From Longirhabdus pacifica (lineage in GTDB: Bacteria; Bacillota; Bacilli; Paenibacillales; DSM-105158), in contig NZ_QXJP01000003.1 in assembly GCF_004115085.1 (NCBI RefSeq), forward strand, positions 124,001 through 188,000: DNA of 64,000 nucleotides, in the 5' to 3' direction. A program made the translations under genes and the position numbers. The notes under the pieces were generated by a model. It made no database searches. It worked only from the letters and a program-made list of their open reading frames with translations, and was not told where the DNA came from. Each line of letters opens with the position of its first letter. The stretch's first letter is position 1. This document shows, in pieces, positions 43,048 to 52,752 of the stretch.

Positions 43048-45237
43048 ATGTCAAAAATTGTTGTCCTAGCCGAAAAACCTTCTGTCGCAAGGGATATCGC
43101 TAGGGTTTTACATTGTCATCAAAAAGGAAATGGATTTCTAGAAGGAAAACAATACATCGTAACGTGGGCACTCGGTCATCTTGTGACTTTGGCAGATCCA
43201 GAAGTATACGATGATAAATATAAAACATGGAAGTTAGAAGACCTTCCCATGCTTCCATCCAAATTACAACTTGTGATCATTAAAAAAACAGCGAAACAAT
43301 ACCACGCGGTAAAATCGCAGTTATTACGAAACGATGTCAAAAAAATTGTCATCGCTACAGACGCTGGCCGAGAAGGGGAACTTGTAGCGCGTTGGATCAT
43401 AGAAAAAGCAAAAGTAAAAAAGCCTTTAGAACGATTATGGATTTCATCGGTTACAGATAAGGCCATTCAAGATGGGTTCAAAAAATTGAAAAACGGTAAA
43501 GCATATGACAATTTATACGCCTCTGCCGTGGCACGTTCAGAAGCAGATTGGCTAGTTGGAATGAATGCGACTAGAGCATTGACGTGTAAACATAACGCAC
43601 AGTTATCTTGCGGCAGAGTTCAGACTCCGACGCTTGCTATGATTGCCAAACGAGAAGAAGAAATAAACAACTTTACTCCACTTCCTTATTACGGGATTAC
43701 AGCGGTAAGTGACAAACTCAAGTTAACATGGCAAAGTAAAACAACGCAGGATATTCGTATCTTTGATAAACAAAAATGTGAAAACATTATGGGTTCCATT
43801 CAGCATAAAGATGCTAAAATAATAGAAGTTAAAAAAGCACATAAAAAAAATTATGCTCCATCGCTATATGATTTAACTGAATTACAGCGAGACGCCAACA
43901 AACTTTACGGTTTTTCTGCAAAAGAAACACTATCTATCATGCAAAAATTATATGAACAACATAAAGTGCTTACGTATCCTAGAACGGATTCTCGTCATCT
44001 TTCTAGTGATATTGTAAGTACATTAGGTGATCGATTAAAAGCATGCAGTGTAAAACCTTATGCTTCGTTTACTGCCAACGTGCTCAAAAAGCCAATCAAA
44101 TTAGGTAAAGCGGTTGTAGATGACAGTAAAGTTTCGGATCATCACGCTATCATCCCAACAGAACAAGTGGTTCAAATGGGAAAATTAAACGAGCAAGAAC
44201 GTAAAATCTATGATCTCGTAGTGAAGCGATTTATTGCTGTTTTCTACCCCGCTACTGAATACGAACAAACTGTAGTGCATGCTCAGATAGGGGAGGAAGT
44301 ATTCATTGCAAAAGGGAAACGCATCCTTTCTCAAGGTTGGAAAGCAATTTACGGTAATATCATAGAAGAAGAGGACGACGAACAAAGTAAAGAGCAATTA
44401 TTGCCTGAATTGAAGCAAGGGGATGACCTGCGTATTGCTTCTATGATACAAACCGAAGGAAAAACAAAGCCGCCGAAACCATTTAATGAAGCAACATTGT
44501 TATCTGCGATGGAAAACCCGAGTAAGTACATGGTAGGTACAGACCAGAAATTAATTAAAACGATAGGTAAAACAGGTGGCTTAGGTACGGTTGCAACACG
44601 AGCAGATATTATTGAAAAACTATTCAACAGCTTCACCATAGAAAAGAAGGGCAAAGATATTTATTTAACTTCGAAGGGAAAACAATTACTTGCATTAGTA
44701 CCAGAAGAACTCAAATCTCCTGCGCTCACTGCGGAGTGGGAGCTTAAATTAGAACAAATTGCAAAAGGAACATTGCAAAAACAAACATTCGTCAAAGACA
44801 TGAGACAATACGCACAAAAAGCCGTAAGTGAAGTCAAACAAAGCAAACAGCAATTCAAACATGATAATGTCACACATAAGCGTTGTCCTGAATGTAACAA
44901 ACCGCTGTTAGAAGTGAATGGAAAGAAAGGTAAAATGCATGTATGTCAGGATCGAGATTGTGGATTTCGCAAAAAAATATCCATCCTCTCCAATGCACGC
45001 TGCCCGAATTGCCACAAAAAGATGGAATTAAGAGGGGAAGGCGAAGGTCAAATCTTCGTTTGCTCCTGTAGTTATCGGGAAAAACTTTCTGCTTTTCAAA
45101 AACGTAAAGGTGAACAAAAAAACAATGTTTCCAAAAAAGAAGTATCTACTTTCTTAAAAAAGCAAAACAAAGATAACGACGAACCGATGAACACTGCTTT
45201 AGCTGATGCACTAGCCAAATTTAAATTTGACAAATAA
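43048..45237 (+). CDS. topB: DNA topoisomerase III TopB
   Basis: TopB is a decatenating type IA topoisomerase. The 729-residue protein has the TOPRIM start VVLAEKPSVARDIARVL, ATDAGREGELVARWI, and the active-site tyrosine in VLTYPRTDSRHLS (about residue 310). Two C-terminal zinc ribbons (CPECNKPL, CPNCHKKM) and a basic tail follow. AAAGGGATG precedes the ATG. B. subtilis topB lies elsewhere; here it sits opposite to and between ftsY and ylxM. Confidence 0.97.
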   Translation: MSKIVVLAEKPSVARDIARVLHCHQKGNGFLEGKQYIVTWALGHLVTLADPEVYDDKYKTWKLEDLPMLPSKLQLVIIKKTAKQYHAVKSQLLRNDVKKIVIATDAGREGELVARWIIEKAKVKKPLERLWISSVTDKAIQDGFKKLKNGKAYDNLYASAVARSEADWLVGMNATRALTCKHNAQLSCGRVQTPTLAMIAKREEEINNFTPLPYYGITAVSDKLKLTWQSKTTQDIRIFDKQKCENIMGSIQHKDAKIIEVKKAHKKNYAPSLYDLTELQRDANKLYGFSAKETLSIMQKLYEQHKVLTYPRTDSRHLSSDIVSTLGDRLKACSVKPYASFTANVLKKPIKLGKAVVDDSKVSDHHAIIPTEQVVQMGKLNEQERKIYDLVVKRFIAVFYPATEYEQTVVHAQIGEEVFIAKGKRILSQGWKAIYGNIIEEEDDEQSKEQLLPELKQGDDLRIASMIQTEGKTKPPKPFNEATLLSAMENPSKYMVGTDQKLIKTIGKTGGLGTVATRADIIEKLFNSFTIEKKGKDIYLTSKGKQLLALVPEELKSPALTAEWELKLEQIAKGTLQKQTFVKDMRQYAQKAVSEVKQSKQQFKHDNVTHKRCPECNKPLLEVNGKKGKMHVCQDRDCGFRKKISILSNARCPNCHKKMELRGEGEGQIFVCSCSYREKLSAFQKRKGEQKNNVSKKEVSTFLKKQNKDNDEPMNTALADALAKFKFDK

Positions 45238-45269
45238 ATGAAGTCTCATATGTATCATCATTAGAGGAC

Positions 45270-45327
45270 AAAAAAAAGCACCAATGATGGAAGTGCTGTC
45301 TTAGACAACACAACCATGTTGGTGCTT
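45270..45327 (-). terminator. Terminator downstream of ftsY
   Basis: Minus strand: AAGCACCAA pairs with TTGGTGCTT (nine pairs) around a loop that has its own stem (GTG, TGTC against GACA, CAC), followed by eight U. It ends the rnc-smc-ftsY transcript about 95 bases after ftsY and faces convergent topB. Confidence 0.85.
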
Positions 45328-45422
45328 CATTCATATACCTCTATATACAACAAAGATTAATCCGTCCACAAGAGATGTTGATGTTCATAGATCATTCCGT
45401 GAGTCATTTCCATGTAACCATG

Positions 45423-46430
45423 CTAATTTTCTTCTACCGTCTTTTCTACCGTTTCTTCTGTCATCATGCCTGAAAACAAGGCATGTACAAACTGCTCGGA
45501 ATCAAATGGCTGTAAGTCATCCATTTTTTCACCTAAGCCTACAAATTTAACAGGAATGTTTAACTCCTGACGTATAGCGATCGCAATTCCACCTTTTGCT
45601 GTACCGTCTAATTTCGTTAATACCAATCCAGATACACCTGTCTTTTCTCCGAATAACTTTGCTTGCGTCAACGCATTTTGTCCTGATGTAGCATCCAATA
45701 CGAGTAAAACTTCATGTGGTGCACTTGGTACTTCACGACGGATGACACGATATATTTTATTCAATTCTTCCATCAAGTTTACTTTGTTCTGCAATCGTCC
45801 TGCTGTATCACAGAGCAATACGTCCACATTTCTGTTTTTCGCTGCTTGAATCGCATCGTACATGACAGCTGCAGGATCAGATCCAGCTTGTTGCTTGATG
45901 ACCTCCACTCCTACGCGTTCGCCCCATACTTCCAACTGCTCTATCGCACCAGCTCGAAACGTATCCCCTGCTGCCAGCATGACACTTTTTCCTTGCTGCT
46001 TCAATCGATGAGCCATTTTTCCAATCGTGGTTGTCTTACCTACACCATTCACACCGACAAATAACACGATTGCAAGTTCATTTTCCGGCAGGTTAATGTC
46101 ACTATTTTCGTTTTCTCCTTGTAGAAGTTCTACAAGCTTTTCTGATAGTATCGGTTGCAGTTCGGCTGATTCCTCAATTTTTCTTTCCTTTACTTCTTGA
46201 CGAAGATCGTCAATGAGATCCATCACGGTATTTACCCCTACATCGGAGGTAATGAGAATTTCTTCTAATTCTTCGTAGAATTCTTCATCTATTTTCTTTC
46301 GGCGAAACACTAGTTCCGTTACTTTTTCAGTAAAAGCGGTACGGGTTTTACTCAAACCCTCTTTAAATTTATTCGTTACTGTATCTGTACTTTTCGAGAT
46401 TTTTTCTTTCAGCTTCTTAAAAAAACTCAT
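45423..46430 (-). CDS. ftsY: SRP receptor FtsY
   Basis: FtsY docks SRP-ribosome complexes at the membrane. The 335-residue protein has a short charged A domain, the NG domain with P-loop VGVNGVGKTTTIGKMAHRL, LLCDTAGRLQNKVNLM and LTKLDGTAKGGIAIAI, and FVGLGEKMDDLQPFD near the C-terminus. AAGGAGG precedes the ATG. It follows smc by 22 bases. Confidence 0.98.
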   Translation of the reverse strand: MSFFKKLKEKISKSTDTVTNKFKEGLSKTRTAFTEKVTELVFRRKKIDEEFYEELEEILITSDVGVNTVMDLIDDLRQEVKERKIEESAELQPILSEKLVELLQGENENSDINLPENELAIVLFVGVNGVGKTTTIGKMAHRLKQQGKSVMLAAGDTFRAGAIEQLEVWGERVGVEVIKQQAGSDPAAVMYDAIQAAKNRNVDVLLCDTAGRLQNKVNLMEELNKIYRVIRREVPSAPHEVLLVLDATSGQNALTQAKLFGEKTGVSGLVLTKLDGTAKGGIAIAIRQELNIPVKFVGLGEKMDDLQPFDSEQFVHALFSGMMTEETVEKTVEEN

Positions 46431-46452
46431 CGTGTACTTCCTCCTTCAGCTT

Positions 46453-49400
46453 TTAAGCAATTTCAGATTCTTCCTCTAATCGAACGGAAACGAGTTTGGA
46501 TACCCCGCCTTCCTCCATCGTCACACCGTACAGTACATCAGCTTCTTCCATCGTTCCTTTACGGTGAGTGACCACGATAAACTGCGTAGTCTGTGAAAAT
46601 TCTCGTAAATATTGTGCGAACCGAGTTACATTTGCCTCATCCAACGCCGCTTCCACTTCATCCAGTACACAAAATGGAACGGGCTTAACATTCAAAATGG
46701 CGAACAGCAACGCGATTGCAGTAAGAGCTCGCTCGCCTCCTGAAAGCAATTGCAGATTTTGAAGTTTTTTACCTGGTGGCTGTGCGACAATCTCAATCCC
46801 TGTCTGCAACAGTTCGTTAGGCTCTTCCAAGATGAGATCTGCTTTCCCACCACCAAACAATTTCGCAAATACGACAATGAAGTGTTTTCTTATTTGCTCA
46901 AACGTAGACGTGAAGCGTAATGACATCTCTGCTTCCATCTCTTTAATCACATCGTACAATTTCTGTTTGGCTTCATCAAGATCGCTTTTTTGTGAAGATA
47001 GAAATTGATATCGTTCATGAATACGCTCGTATTCCTCAATTGCACCGATATTCACTTCTCCTAGATCCGATATATTTCGCTTTAATTCTTTGACCACATG
47101 TTGCAAGGCAATCACATCATCTGGCATTGGATATTTTGCTTTTGCCATTTCAAAAGAAATTTCATAGTCCTCCTGTAACTTTTGCAATAAGTTCTCCAAT
47201 TCCACATCTAATCTGTTCGCCTTGACTTCTGTTTGATGAATATGGTCTTCCATTTTTTTTAGTTCTGTTCTTTCTACTTTCGTCTTTGCTTCTTCTGTTT
47301 CTACCTTTTCCATACAAGCCGCTCGATTGGACCTTTTTAGCTCCAATGACTCTGTAAGTTTTTCTTTACTCAACTTTAACTGATTTATTTGTTCTGTCTG
47401 TCCTACTTTTGTGGTTTCAATTTGTGTGAGCTCTGATTTCCATTGATCCAGTGTCGTCGTATGTTGTAATACACTCTGTTGTAATACTTCGTTTTCTTTA
47501 ACTACTTGTTCCCACTGCTCTTTTACCGCTTGTTTCTCTTGTTTTAATGTTGCTGTTTTGACCTTCAAATCGGTTAGCGTAACTTGCAGAGCTTCCTTAG
47601 CGGTTTCATTCTGCTTCCGCTCTTCCTCCGCTTGACTTAATTTTTGCTGTAAAGCTGCCTCGTTGGCGATGCTTTGTTCTAACTTTTGTTGCCCCTCTAT
47701 TTTTTGCTTTTCATATGCTTGTAACTCCTGCTCAAACATGTGATTTTCTTGTTCGTATACATTAATTTGCTGCTGCAAATACGTATGCTCTTTCTCCATT
47801 TGCTGATGCTCTGCCTTGAGTTTCTGTTCTAACATGACCTTTTTATCTAAATCATTTTTGCTTTCATTTAGATTTTGGGACAACGTATCCGTACTTACCT
47901 TAAGTTGCTTTAGTTTATGATCTAACAGGGATAACTGCTGCTTTCCTTTTTCCATCTGCTGTTCCATTTCTTCAATTTGACGCTTCCGTCCTAATAAACT
48001 GACCGTTTTTTTACGAAAGCTACCACCAGTCATAGAACCGCCAGCGTTTACAATATCCCCATCTAATGTAACGACGCGATATCGATACTGACAGCTTGCA
48101 GCAATATTATTAGCATCTTCTAACTTTTCAGCAATGATAACTTGTCCTAGCAAATTGGAAATAACAGAGTCATACATATCTTCATATTGCACCAAGTCAA
48201 CGGCTACGCCAACGTACCCTTTTTGTTCTGCTGCCGCTTTCATTTCTCTTTGCTGAATAAAACGACCCCTAATCGTACTTAGCGGTAAAAATGTAGCTCG
48301 ACCATATTGTTTCTTTTTCAAATACGTTATAGCATCTCGAGCGAGTGCTTCATTTTCCATCACAATATGCTGTAAAGCACCACCGAGTGCTGTTTCAACC
48401 GCTTTTTCTACTTTTTGTGGCACGTGAATTAATTCAGCAACCGCACCAAGTACACCCGAAGCAGCTCCAGATCTTTCTCTCAGCTTAAGAATTTCTTTTA
48501 CACCATGCTGAAAACCATCAAAGTCGTCCTGCATTTCTTTCATCGTATCTCTTCGCGATGTCATGGCTTCCATTTGTTGTTGCCATTTGTGCATAGTGCC
48601 TTTTATTTCTTCCATGAGTGACTGTTTATTCGTGAATTCTGCTGTTGTTTTTGTGACATATTGTCGCTGTTCATCAATCTCTCCAGAAATAGATGACAAA
48701 TGACTTTCCAAGTTCTTCTTTTTATGTAATAGTTCCTCTTGTTGATTGGCCCACCTTTGTTGCTCTCCATGGATCTTGTCTCTTCTACTCAGCATGCTTT
48801 CTGTCTGCTGCTCTACATACCGTATTTCATTTCTTGCTTGAGCTGCTTCATTGAGCGCATCCAAAAGTTCTGCTTTCAGTCCCTCTTCTTTTTGGATAGC
48901 TTCATCTTGAATCACACCACTAAGCTGCTGTTCTTCATCCAGTAATTGCTGCCTTACTTCTCTCAATTGTTCACTCAGCTGATTTCGCTTTGCTTCCAAC
49001 GTGTGTTGTTGTTCCAAACTGAGTTCGTAACGTTCCTTTTCTTTCGCTATTGTCTCTTCTAAAGTTTGTAAGTTAGAAACGAGGTTGCGCTTTCTTTCTT
49101 TTAATATCCCTCTGCTTCCTTCACTTTTCTCGAACTGTTCACTCACTTGCAGTAAAGAAAGCTGCATGTGTTCCATTTCTTCTTCTAATTTACGAATTTC
49201 TAATCTTTCGTTTACTAGCTGTGCATCATGGGATTGTACAACGGTAGACAAAGCTATTTCTTGCTCTTTTAACGCTTCTAGTGTTTGTAGAACTTCTTTC
49301 CATTTTTGATGGATATGATCTATTTGGTATGCGTATAATGAAATTTCGTGATGCTGTAATTCATGTTTTAACTTCTTAAATTGAACCGCTTTGTCTGCTT

Positions 49401-50022
49401 GCAATTTAAGTGGTTCTATTTGATCATCTAGCTCGGAAATAAGGTCGTGAATACGCAATATATTTTGTTCTGTATCAGCTAGTTTCTTTTCTGCTTCTTT
49501 TTTCCTTGATTTAAACTTTACGATACCGGATGCTTCTTCAAAAATACCTCTGCGATCTTCCGAACGAGTGCTAAGAATTTCTTCTATTCTTCCTTGTCCA
49601 ATAATGGAGTATGCTTCTTTCCCAATGCCTGTATCCATAAATAGTTCTGTAATATCTTTTAATCGACAAGATTGATTGTTAATGAAATATTCACTATCTC
49701 CACTACGATACAATCTTCTCGTTACGGTTACTTCACTATAGTCTAATGGTAGTCTTTGCTCTGTATTATCTAAAGTAAGGGAAACTTCACCGAAGTTAAC
49801 TGCTTTTCTGCCATCACTACCAGCAAAAATGATATCTTCCATTTTTCCACCGCGCAGTGACTTCGCGCTCTGCTCACCTAATACCCAACGTATACTATCG
49901 GAAATATTACTTTTTCCACTTCCATTCGGTCCTACCACTGCTGTAATTCCGGGAACAAATTCAAGTTCTGTCTTTTCAGCGAAAGACTTAAACCCCGCTA
50001 GTCCAATACTCTTTAAAAACAT
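46453..50022 (-). CDS. smc: Chromosome partition protein Smc
   Basis: Smc organises the chromosome with ScpA and ScpB. The protein (about 1189 residues) begins MFLKSIGLAGFKSFAEKTEL. It has Walker A VVGPNGSGKSNISDSIRWV, two long coiled coils, a hinge near residues 510-670, ABC signature LLSGGERALTAIALLFAI and Walker B PFCVLDEVEAALDEANV. GGGGTGA before the ATG sets the start; the longer frame (five codons) overlaps the ribosome site. It is between rnc and ftsY. Confidence 0.98.
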   Translation of the reverse strand: MFLKSIGLAGFKSFAEKTELEFVPGITAVVGPNGSGKSNISDSIRWVLGEQSAKSLRGGKMEDIIFAGSDGRKAVNFGEVSLTLDNTEQRLPLDYSEVTVTRRLYRSGDSEYFINNQSCRLKDITELFMDTGIGKEAYSIIGQGRIEEILSTRSEDRRGIFEEASGIVKFKSRKKEAEKKLADTEQNILRIHDLISELDDQIEPLKLQADKAVQFKKLKHELQHHEISLYAYQIDHIHQKWKEVLQTLEALKEQEIALSTVVQSHDAQLVNERLEIRKLEEEMEHMQLSLLQVSEQFEKSEGSRGILKERKRNLVSNLQTLEETIAKEKERYELSLEQQHTLEAKRNQLSEQLREVRQQLLDEEQQLSGVIQDEAIQKEEGLKAELLDALNEAAQARNEIRYVEQQTESMLSRRDKIHGEQQRWANQQEELLHKKKNLESHLSSISGEIDEQRQYVTKTTAEFTNKQSLMEEIKGTMHKWQQQMEAMTSRRDTMKEMQDDFDGFQHGVKEILKLRERSGAASGVLGAVAELIHVPQKVEKAVETALGGALQHIVMENEALARDAITYLKKKQYGRATFLPLSTIRGRFIQQREMKAAAEQKGYVGVAVDLVQYEDMYDSVISNLLGQVIIAEKLEDANNIAASCQYRYRVVTLDGDIVNAGGSMTGGSFRKKTVSLLGRKRQIEEMEQQMEKGKQQLSLLDHKLKQLKVSTDTLSQNLNESKNDLDKKVMLEQKLKAEHQQMEKEHTYLQQQINVYEQENHMFEQELQAYEKQKIEGQQKLEQSIANEAALQQKLSQAEEERKQNETAKEALQVTLTDLKVKTATLKQEKQAVKEQWEQVVKENEVLQQSVLQHTTTLDQWKSELTQIETTKVGQTEQINQLKLSKEKLTESLELKRSNRAACMEKVETEEAKTKVERTELKKMEDHIHQTEVKANRLDVELENLLQKLQEDYEISFEMAKAKYPMPDDVIALQHVVKELKRNISDLGEVNIGAIEEYERIHERYQFLSSQKSDLDEAKQKLYDVIKEMEAEMSLRFTSTFEQIRKHFIVVFAKLFGGGKADLILEEPNELLQTGIEIVAQPPGKKLQNLQLLSGGERALTAIALLFAILNVKPVPFCVLDEVEAALDEANVTRFAQYLREFSQTTQFIVVTHRKGTMEEADVLYGVTMEEGGVSKLVSVRLEEESEIA

Positions 50023-50039
50023 GATTTCACCCCACACCT

Positions 50040-50048
50040 ATTGTATCA
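50040..50048 (-). promoter_or_regulatory. smc promoter (extended -10)
   Basis: Minus strand: TGATACAAT, an extended -10 identical to the one before sucC, lies 17 bases before the smc ATG. No good -35 is visible. It may give smc-ftsY expression independent of rnc. Confidence 0.45.
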
Positions 50049-50116
50049 TATTTACTTATTGGCACAGGACATCCACACGTGTAAATACTTTTTCCTTTTT
50101 ATATCCAATATATTGA

Positions 50117-50149
50117 AAGTCCCTATCGACCATGAAGGTATAGGGACTT
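50117..50149 (-). repeat. Hairpin between rnc and smc
   Basis: A perfect ten-base inverted repeat, AAGTCCCTAT/ATAGGGACTT, with a 13-base spacer lies four bases after the rnc stop. No U-run follows on either strand. It could stabilise or delimit the rnc message, or be an RNase III site; this is inference. Confidence 0.7.
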
Positions 50150-50153
50150 CGTG

Positions 50154-50855
50154 TCATTCTTTATTTGCTTTCGTTAATTTCGATAATGCTTTAGATGCGG
50201 CTTGTTGTTCGGATTCTTTCTTTGATCTTCCCATACCTTCACCTAGCATTGCATCGTTCATATACACTTCTGAAACGAATTGTCTATCGTGTGCTGGACC
50301 TCGTTCATCAATAATACGGTAGCTAAGATGTCCCATACTTCGTTGTTGGATGTATTCTTGTAGTTGTGTTTTAAAATCAATGACCTGAGGCTTACCTTCA
50401 TTGTTCAATTTACACAAGACATACTTCTTTAAGAAATGTCGAACGGCTTCCAATCCTTGATCTAAGTAAAGTGCTCCAATAAACGCTTCAAAAACATCTG
50501 CTAATAAAGCTGGACGAGATCTTCCTCCCGTCATTTCTTCGCCTTTACCTAGCAAGACATAAGATCCAAAGCCTAACGATTGTGCAAATTCAACTAACGA
50601 AGGTTCACATACGATAGATGCTCTAAGTTTCGTTAATTCTCCTTCACTATAATTTTTGTATTTGTTATACAAATATTCGGAGACCGTTAACTCTAATACA
50701 GCATCACCAAGAAACTCTAATCGCTCATTATCTTGAAATTTATTCATCCGATGCTCATTCACGTAAGAAGAATGAGTGAATGCTTGTTGCAAAAGCATCG
50801 GATGCTGGAACGATATATCTAGTTTTTTTTGCAGTTTCTTAATATTTCTATTCAT
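50154..50855 (-). CDS. rnc: Ribonuclease III
   Basis: RNase III cleaves double-stranded RNA such as rRNA precursors. The product (about 233 residues) has the signature [20 protein letters not shown], the second acidic site [15 protein letters not shown] and a C-terminal dsRNA-binding domain ([29 protein letters not shown]). GGAGGAAATCA before the ATG selects this start. Confidence 0.98.
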   Translation of the reverse strand: MNRNIKKLQKKLDISFQHPMLLQQAFTHSSYVNEHRMNKFQDNERLEFLGDAVLELTVSEYLYNKYKNYSEGELTKLRASIVCEPSLVEFAQSLGFGSYVLLGKGEEMTGGRSRPALLADVFEAFIGALYLDQGLEAVRHFLKKYVLCKLNNEGKPQVIDFKTQLQEYIQQRSMGHLSYRIIDERGPAHDRQFVSEVYMNDAMLGEGMGRSKKESEQQAASKALSKLTKANKE

Positions 50856-50939
50856 TGATTTCCTCCTCTCCACTCACTACTCATACGTGTTCAAATGGAG
50901 AATAAAAAGAACCACTCTGTGCGATCTATAAAGGTGCAA

Positions 50940-52178
50940 TTACTCATCATATTTTTTTAATATAATTGTCGCATTATGACCACCAAAACCGAAGGAGTTG
51001 GATAATGCTACTTCCACACCTTGTTCTCTCATTTGGTTTGGCACCACATCAAGATCACATGAAGGATCTTGTTCATCCACATTCATGGTAGGAGCAATTT
51101 GTTGATGTTGCAAAGTTAAAGCACATATAATGGTTTCAATACCACCCGCTCCACCTAACAGATGGCCCGTCATCGATTTTGTAGAACTAACAGCAACATG
51201 TTGTGCATGTTCCCCAAATGCCGACTTAATTCCTTTTATTTCAGATAAATCTCCTACGGGAGTAGATGTACCGTGAGCATTAATATAGTCCACATCAGAA
51301 ACAGAGATTTCAGCATCAGCTATTGCATTTTTCATTGCACGAGCTGCTCCATCTGGATCTGGATCTGTCATATGATGTGCATCACCGCTCATACCGTATC
51401 CGATCACTTCTGCAATAATATTTGCACCACGTTTTACCGCGTGTTCTAGTGATTCTAATATGAGTACACCTGCACCCTCACCCATGACGAATCCATCACG
51501 ATGAACATCGAATGGTCGGCTTGCTTTCTCAGGCTCATCATTTCTAGTAGACATCGCTCGCATGGAACAAAAACCAGCCATACCAATAGGCGTAATGGTT
51601 GCTTCTGCCCCACCACATATCATAACGTCTGCATCTCCACGTTCAATCGTACGGAAAGATTCGCCTATTGCGTTGCTCCCTGTTGCACAAGCAGTGACGA
51701 CAGTCGTATTTGGTCCTTTCGCACCAGTATGAATCGATACACTACCAGAAGCCATATTGGCAATCATCATCGGAATTAAGAAAGGGCTAACTCGCTTAGG
51801 ACCTTTTGTCATTAAAATTTCATGTTGTTTTTCCAATGTTTGAAGTCCACCGATACCAGATCCAATGATAACCCCTGTTCTCTCAGGAATAGATTGTTCT
51901 CCGACTTTAAGTTCTGCATGTTTTAATGCTTTTTGAGCCGCAGCTTCAGCAAAATGTACGAAACGATCCATCTTTCGTGCATCTTTTTTTTCTACATAAT
52001 CAAGCGGATCAAAATCTTTAATGCTTGCTGCGATCTTAGTGTTATAATCGGCTGTATCCATATGTTCAATGAGAGATATCCCAGATTTTCCATTTATTAA
52101 ATTTTCCCAAAACAAATCTAAATCATGACCTAAAGAAGTTATAGCACCCATTCCGGTTATTACAACTCTATGTTTCAT
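50940..52178 (-). CDS. fabF: 3-oxoacyl-ACP synthase II FabF
   Basis: FabF elongates acyl-ACP. The protein (about 412 residues) has the Cys-His-His triad: TVVTACATGSNAIGE, INAHGTSTPVGD and STKSMTGHLLGGAGGIE, with the C-terminal NSFGFGGHNATIIL. GAGGTGG before the ATG sets MKHRVVITG as start. In B. subtilis fabF is with fabHA elsewhere; here it lies between acpP and rnc, separated from acpP by hairpins and its own promoter-like site. Confidence 0.97.
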   Translation of the reverse strand: MKHRVVITGMGAITSLGHDLDLFWENLINGKSGISLIEHMDTADYNTKIAASIKDFDPLDYVEKKDARKMDRFVHFAEAAAQKALKHAELKVGEQSIPERTGVIIGSGIGGLQTLEKQHEILMTKGPKRVSPFLIPMMIANMASGSVSIHTGAKGPNTTVVTACATGSNAIGESFRTIERGDADVMICGGAEATITPIGMAGFCSMRAMSTRNDEPEKASRPFDVHRDGFVMGEGAGVLILESLEHAVKRGANIIAEVIGYGMSGDAHHMTDPDPDGAARAMKNAIADAEISVSDVDYINAHGTSTPVGDLSEIKGIKSAFGEHAQHVAVSSTKSMTGHLLGGAGGIETIICALTLQHQQIAPTMNVDEQDPSCDLDVVPNQMREQGVEVALSNSFGFGGHNATIILKKYDE

Positions 52179-52210
52179 TTTTAACCACCTCAATATTTAT
52201 GAACCAACCA

Positions 52211-52238
52211 TTAATAAATGGGGGTTATATCTTGTCAA
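52211..52238 (-). promoter_or_regulatory. Likely fabF promoter
   Basis: Minus strand: a perfect TTGACA (52233-52238) and TATTAA (52211-52216) 16 bases apart, about 33 bases before fabF. An imperfect palindrome (CCATT-AATA-AATGG with AACC/GGTT flanks, about 52203-52227) overlaps the -10. No FapR box is seen here. Confidence 0.5.
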
Positions 52239-52264
52239 CCTTTTTTATATGTGATGAAAAGATA

Positions 52265-52294
52265 GAATCTTATACTATGGTGAGTATAAGATTC
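52265..52294 (-). terminator. Terminator-like hairpin downstream of acpP
   Basis: Minus strand: a perfect 12-pair stem GAATCTTATACT/AGTATAAGATTC with loop of six, followed by UAUCUUUUC. It lies about 90 bases after acpP. The U-run is imperfect but the stem is strong. Confidence 0.65.
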
Positions 52295-52314
52295 CGTCTT
52301 CTATAATTGGAAAT

Positions 52315-52347
52315 GGAATCAAACGGATCATATCTCCATCCGATTCC
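52315..52347 (-). repeat. Second hairpin in the acpP-fabF gap
   Basis: GGAATC pairs with GATTCC and inner GGAT with ATCC, with a four-base bulge between on one side. It sits about 40 bases after the acpP stop, before the terminator-like hairpin, and may protect the acpP 3' end. Confidence 0.55.
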
Positions 52348-52384
52348 TACATCTACACGTTTACGTTTTACAGAGCGATAATCA

Positions 52385-52621
52385 TTACTTCTGTTGAGAT
52401 TGTATGTAATTAAGCACTTCTCCTACAGATGTAATTTTTTCAGCATCCTCATCTGAAATTTCCATATCAAATTCTTCTTCTAGTTCCATGACTAGTTCTA
52501 CGATATCTAAAGAGTCTGCCCCTAAGTCATCTTTAAAAGAAGCTTCCGGGGTTACCTCTGCTTCGTCTACTCCCAGCTTATCAACGATGATACTTTTTAC
52601 TTTATCCATCATGTCTGCCAT
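52385..52621 (-). CDS. acpP: Acyl carrier protein AcpP
   Basis: AcpP carries growing acyl chains on phosphopantetheine. The 78-residue acidic protein has the attachment serine in [19 protein letters not shown] (Ser37) and [29 protein letters not shown] precedes the ATG. It appears to be transcribed also as a single gene, from the promoter at 52681-52708 to the terminator at 52265-52294. Confidence 0.98.
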   Translation of the reverse strand: MADMMDKVKSIIVDKLGVDEAEVTPEASFKDDLGADSLDIVELVMELEEEFDMEISDEDAEKITSVGEVLNYIQSQQK

Positions 52622-52680
52622 TTCCGGTTCACCTCCTTCATGTATTATACGAGAATACGTCCTATCTTACCAGTCCAAAA

Positions 52681-52715
52681 ACTATATAAGTTGAATGAAC
52701 TTGTTCAACCAACTT
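52681..52715 (-). promoter_or_regulatory. acpP promoter covered by a palindrome
   Basis: Minus strand: TTGAAC (52703-52708) and TATAGT (52681-52686) with a 16-base spacer, five of six matches each. The 28-base imperfect palindrome at 52688-52715 (AAGTTG, two bases, TGAAC, two bases, GTTCA, two bases, CAACTT) covers the -35 and most of the spacer. That is the usual place of a repressor site; the regulator is unknown. It does not match the FapR box. Confidence 0.6.
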
Positions 52716-52752
52716 ATTACCGCTAATCATAAGATGGAAAAATCTTGTTACA

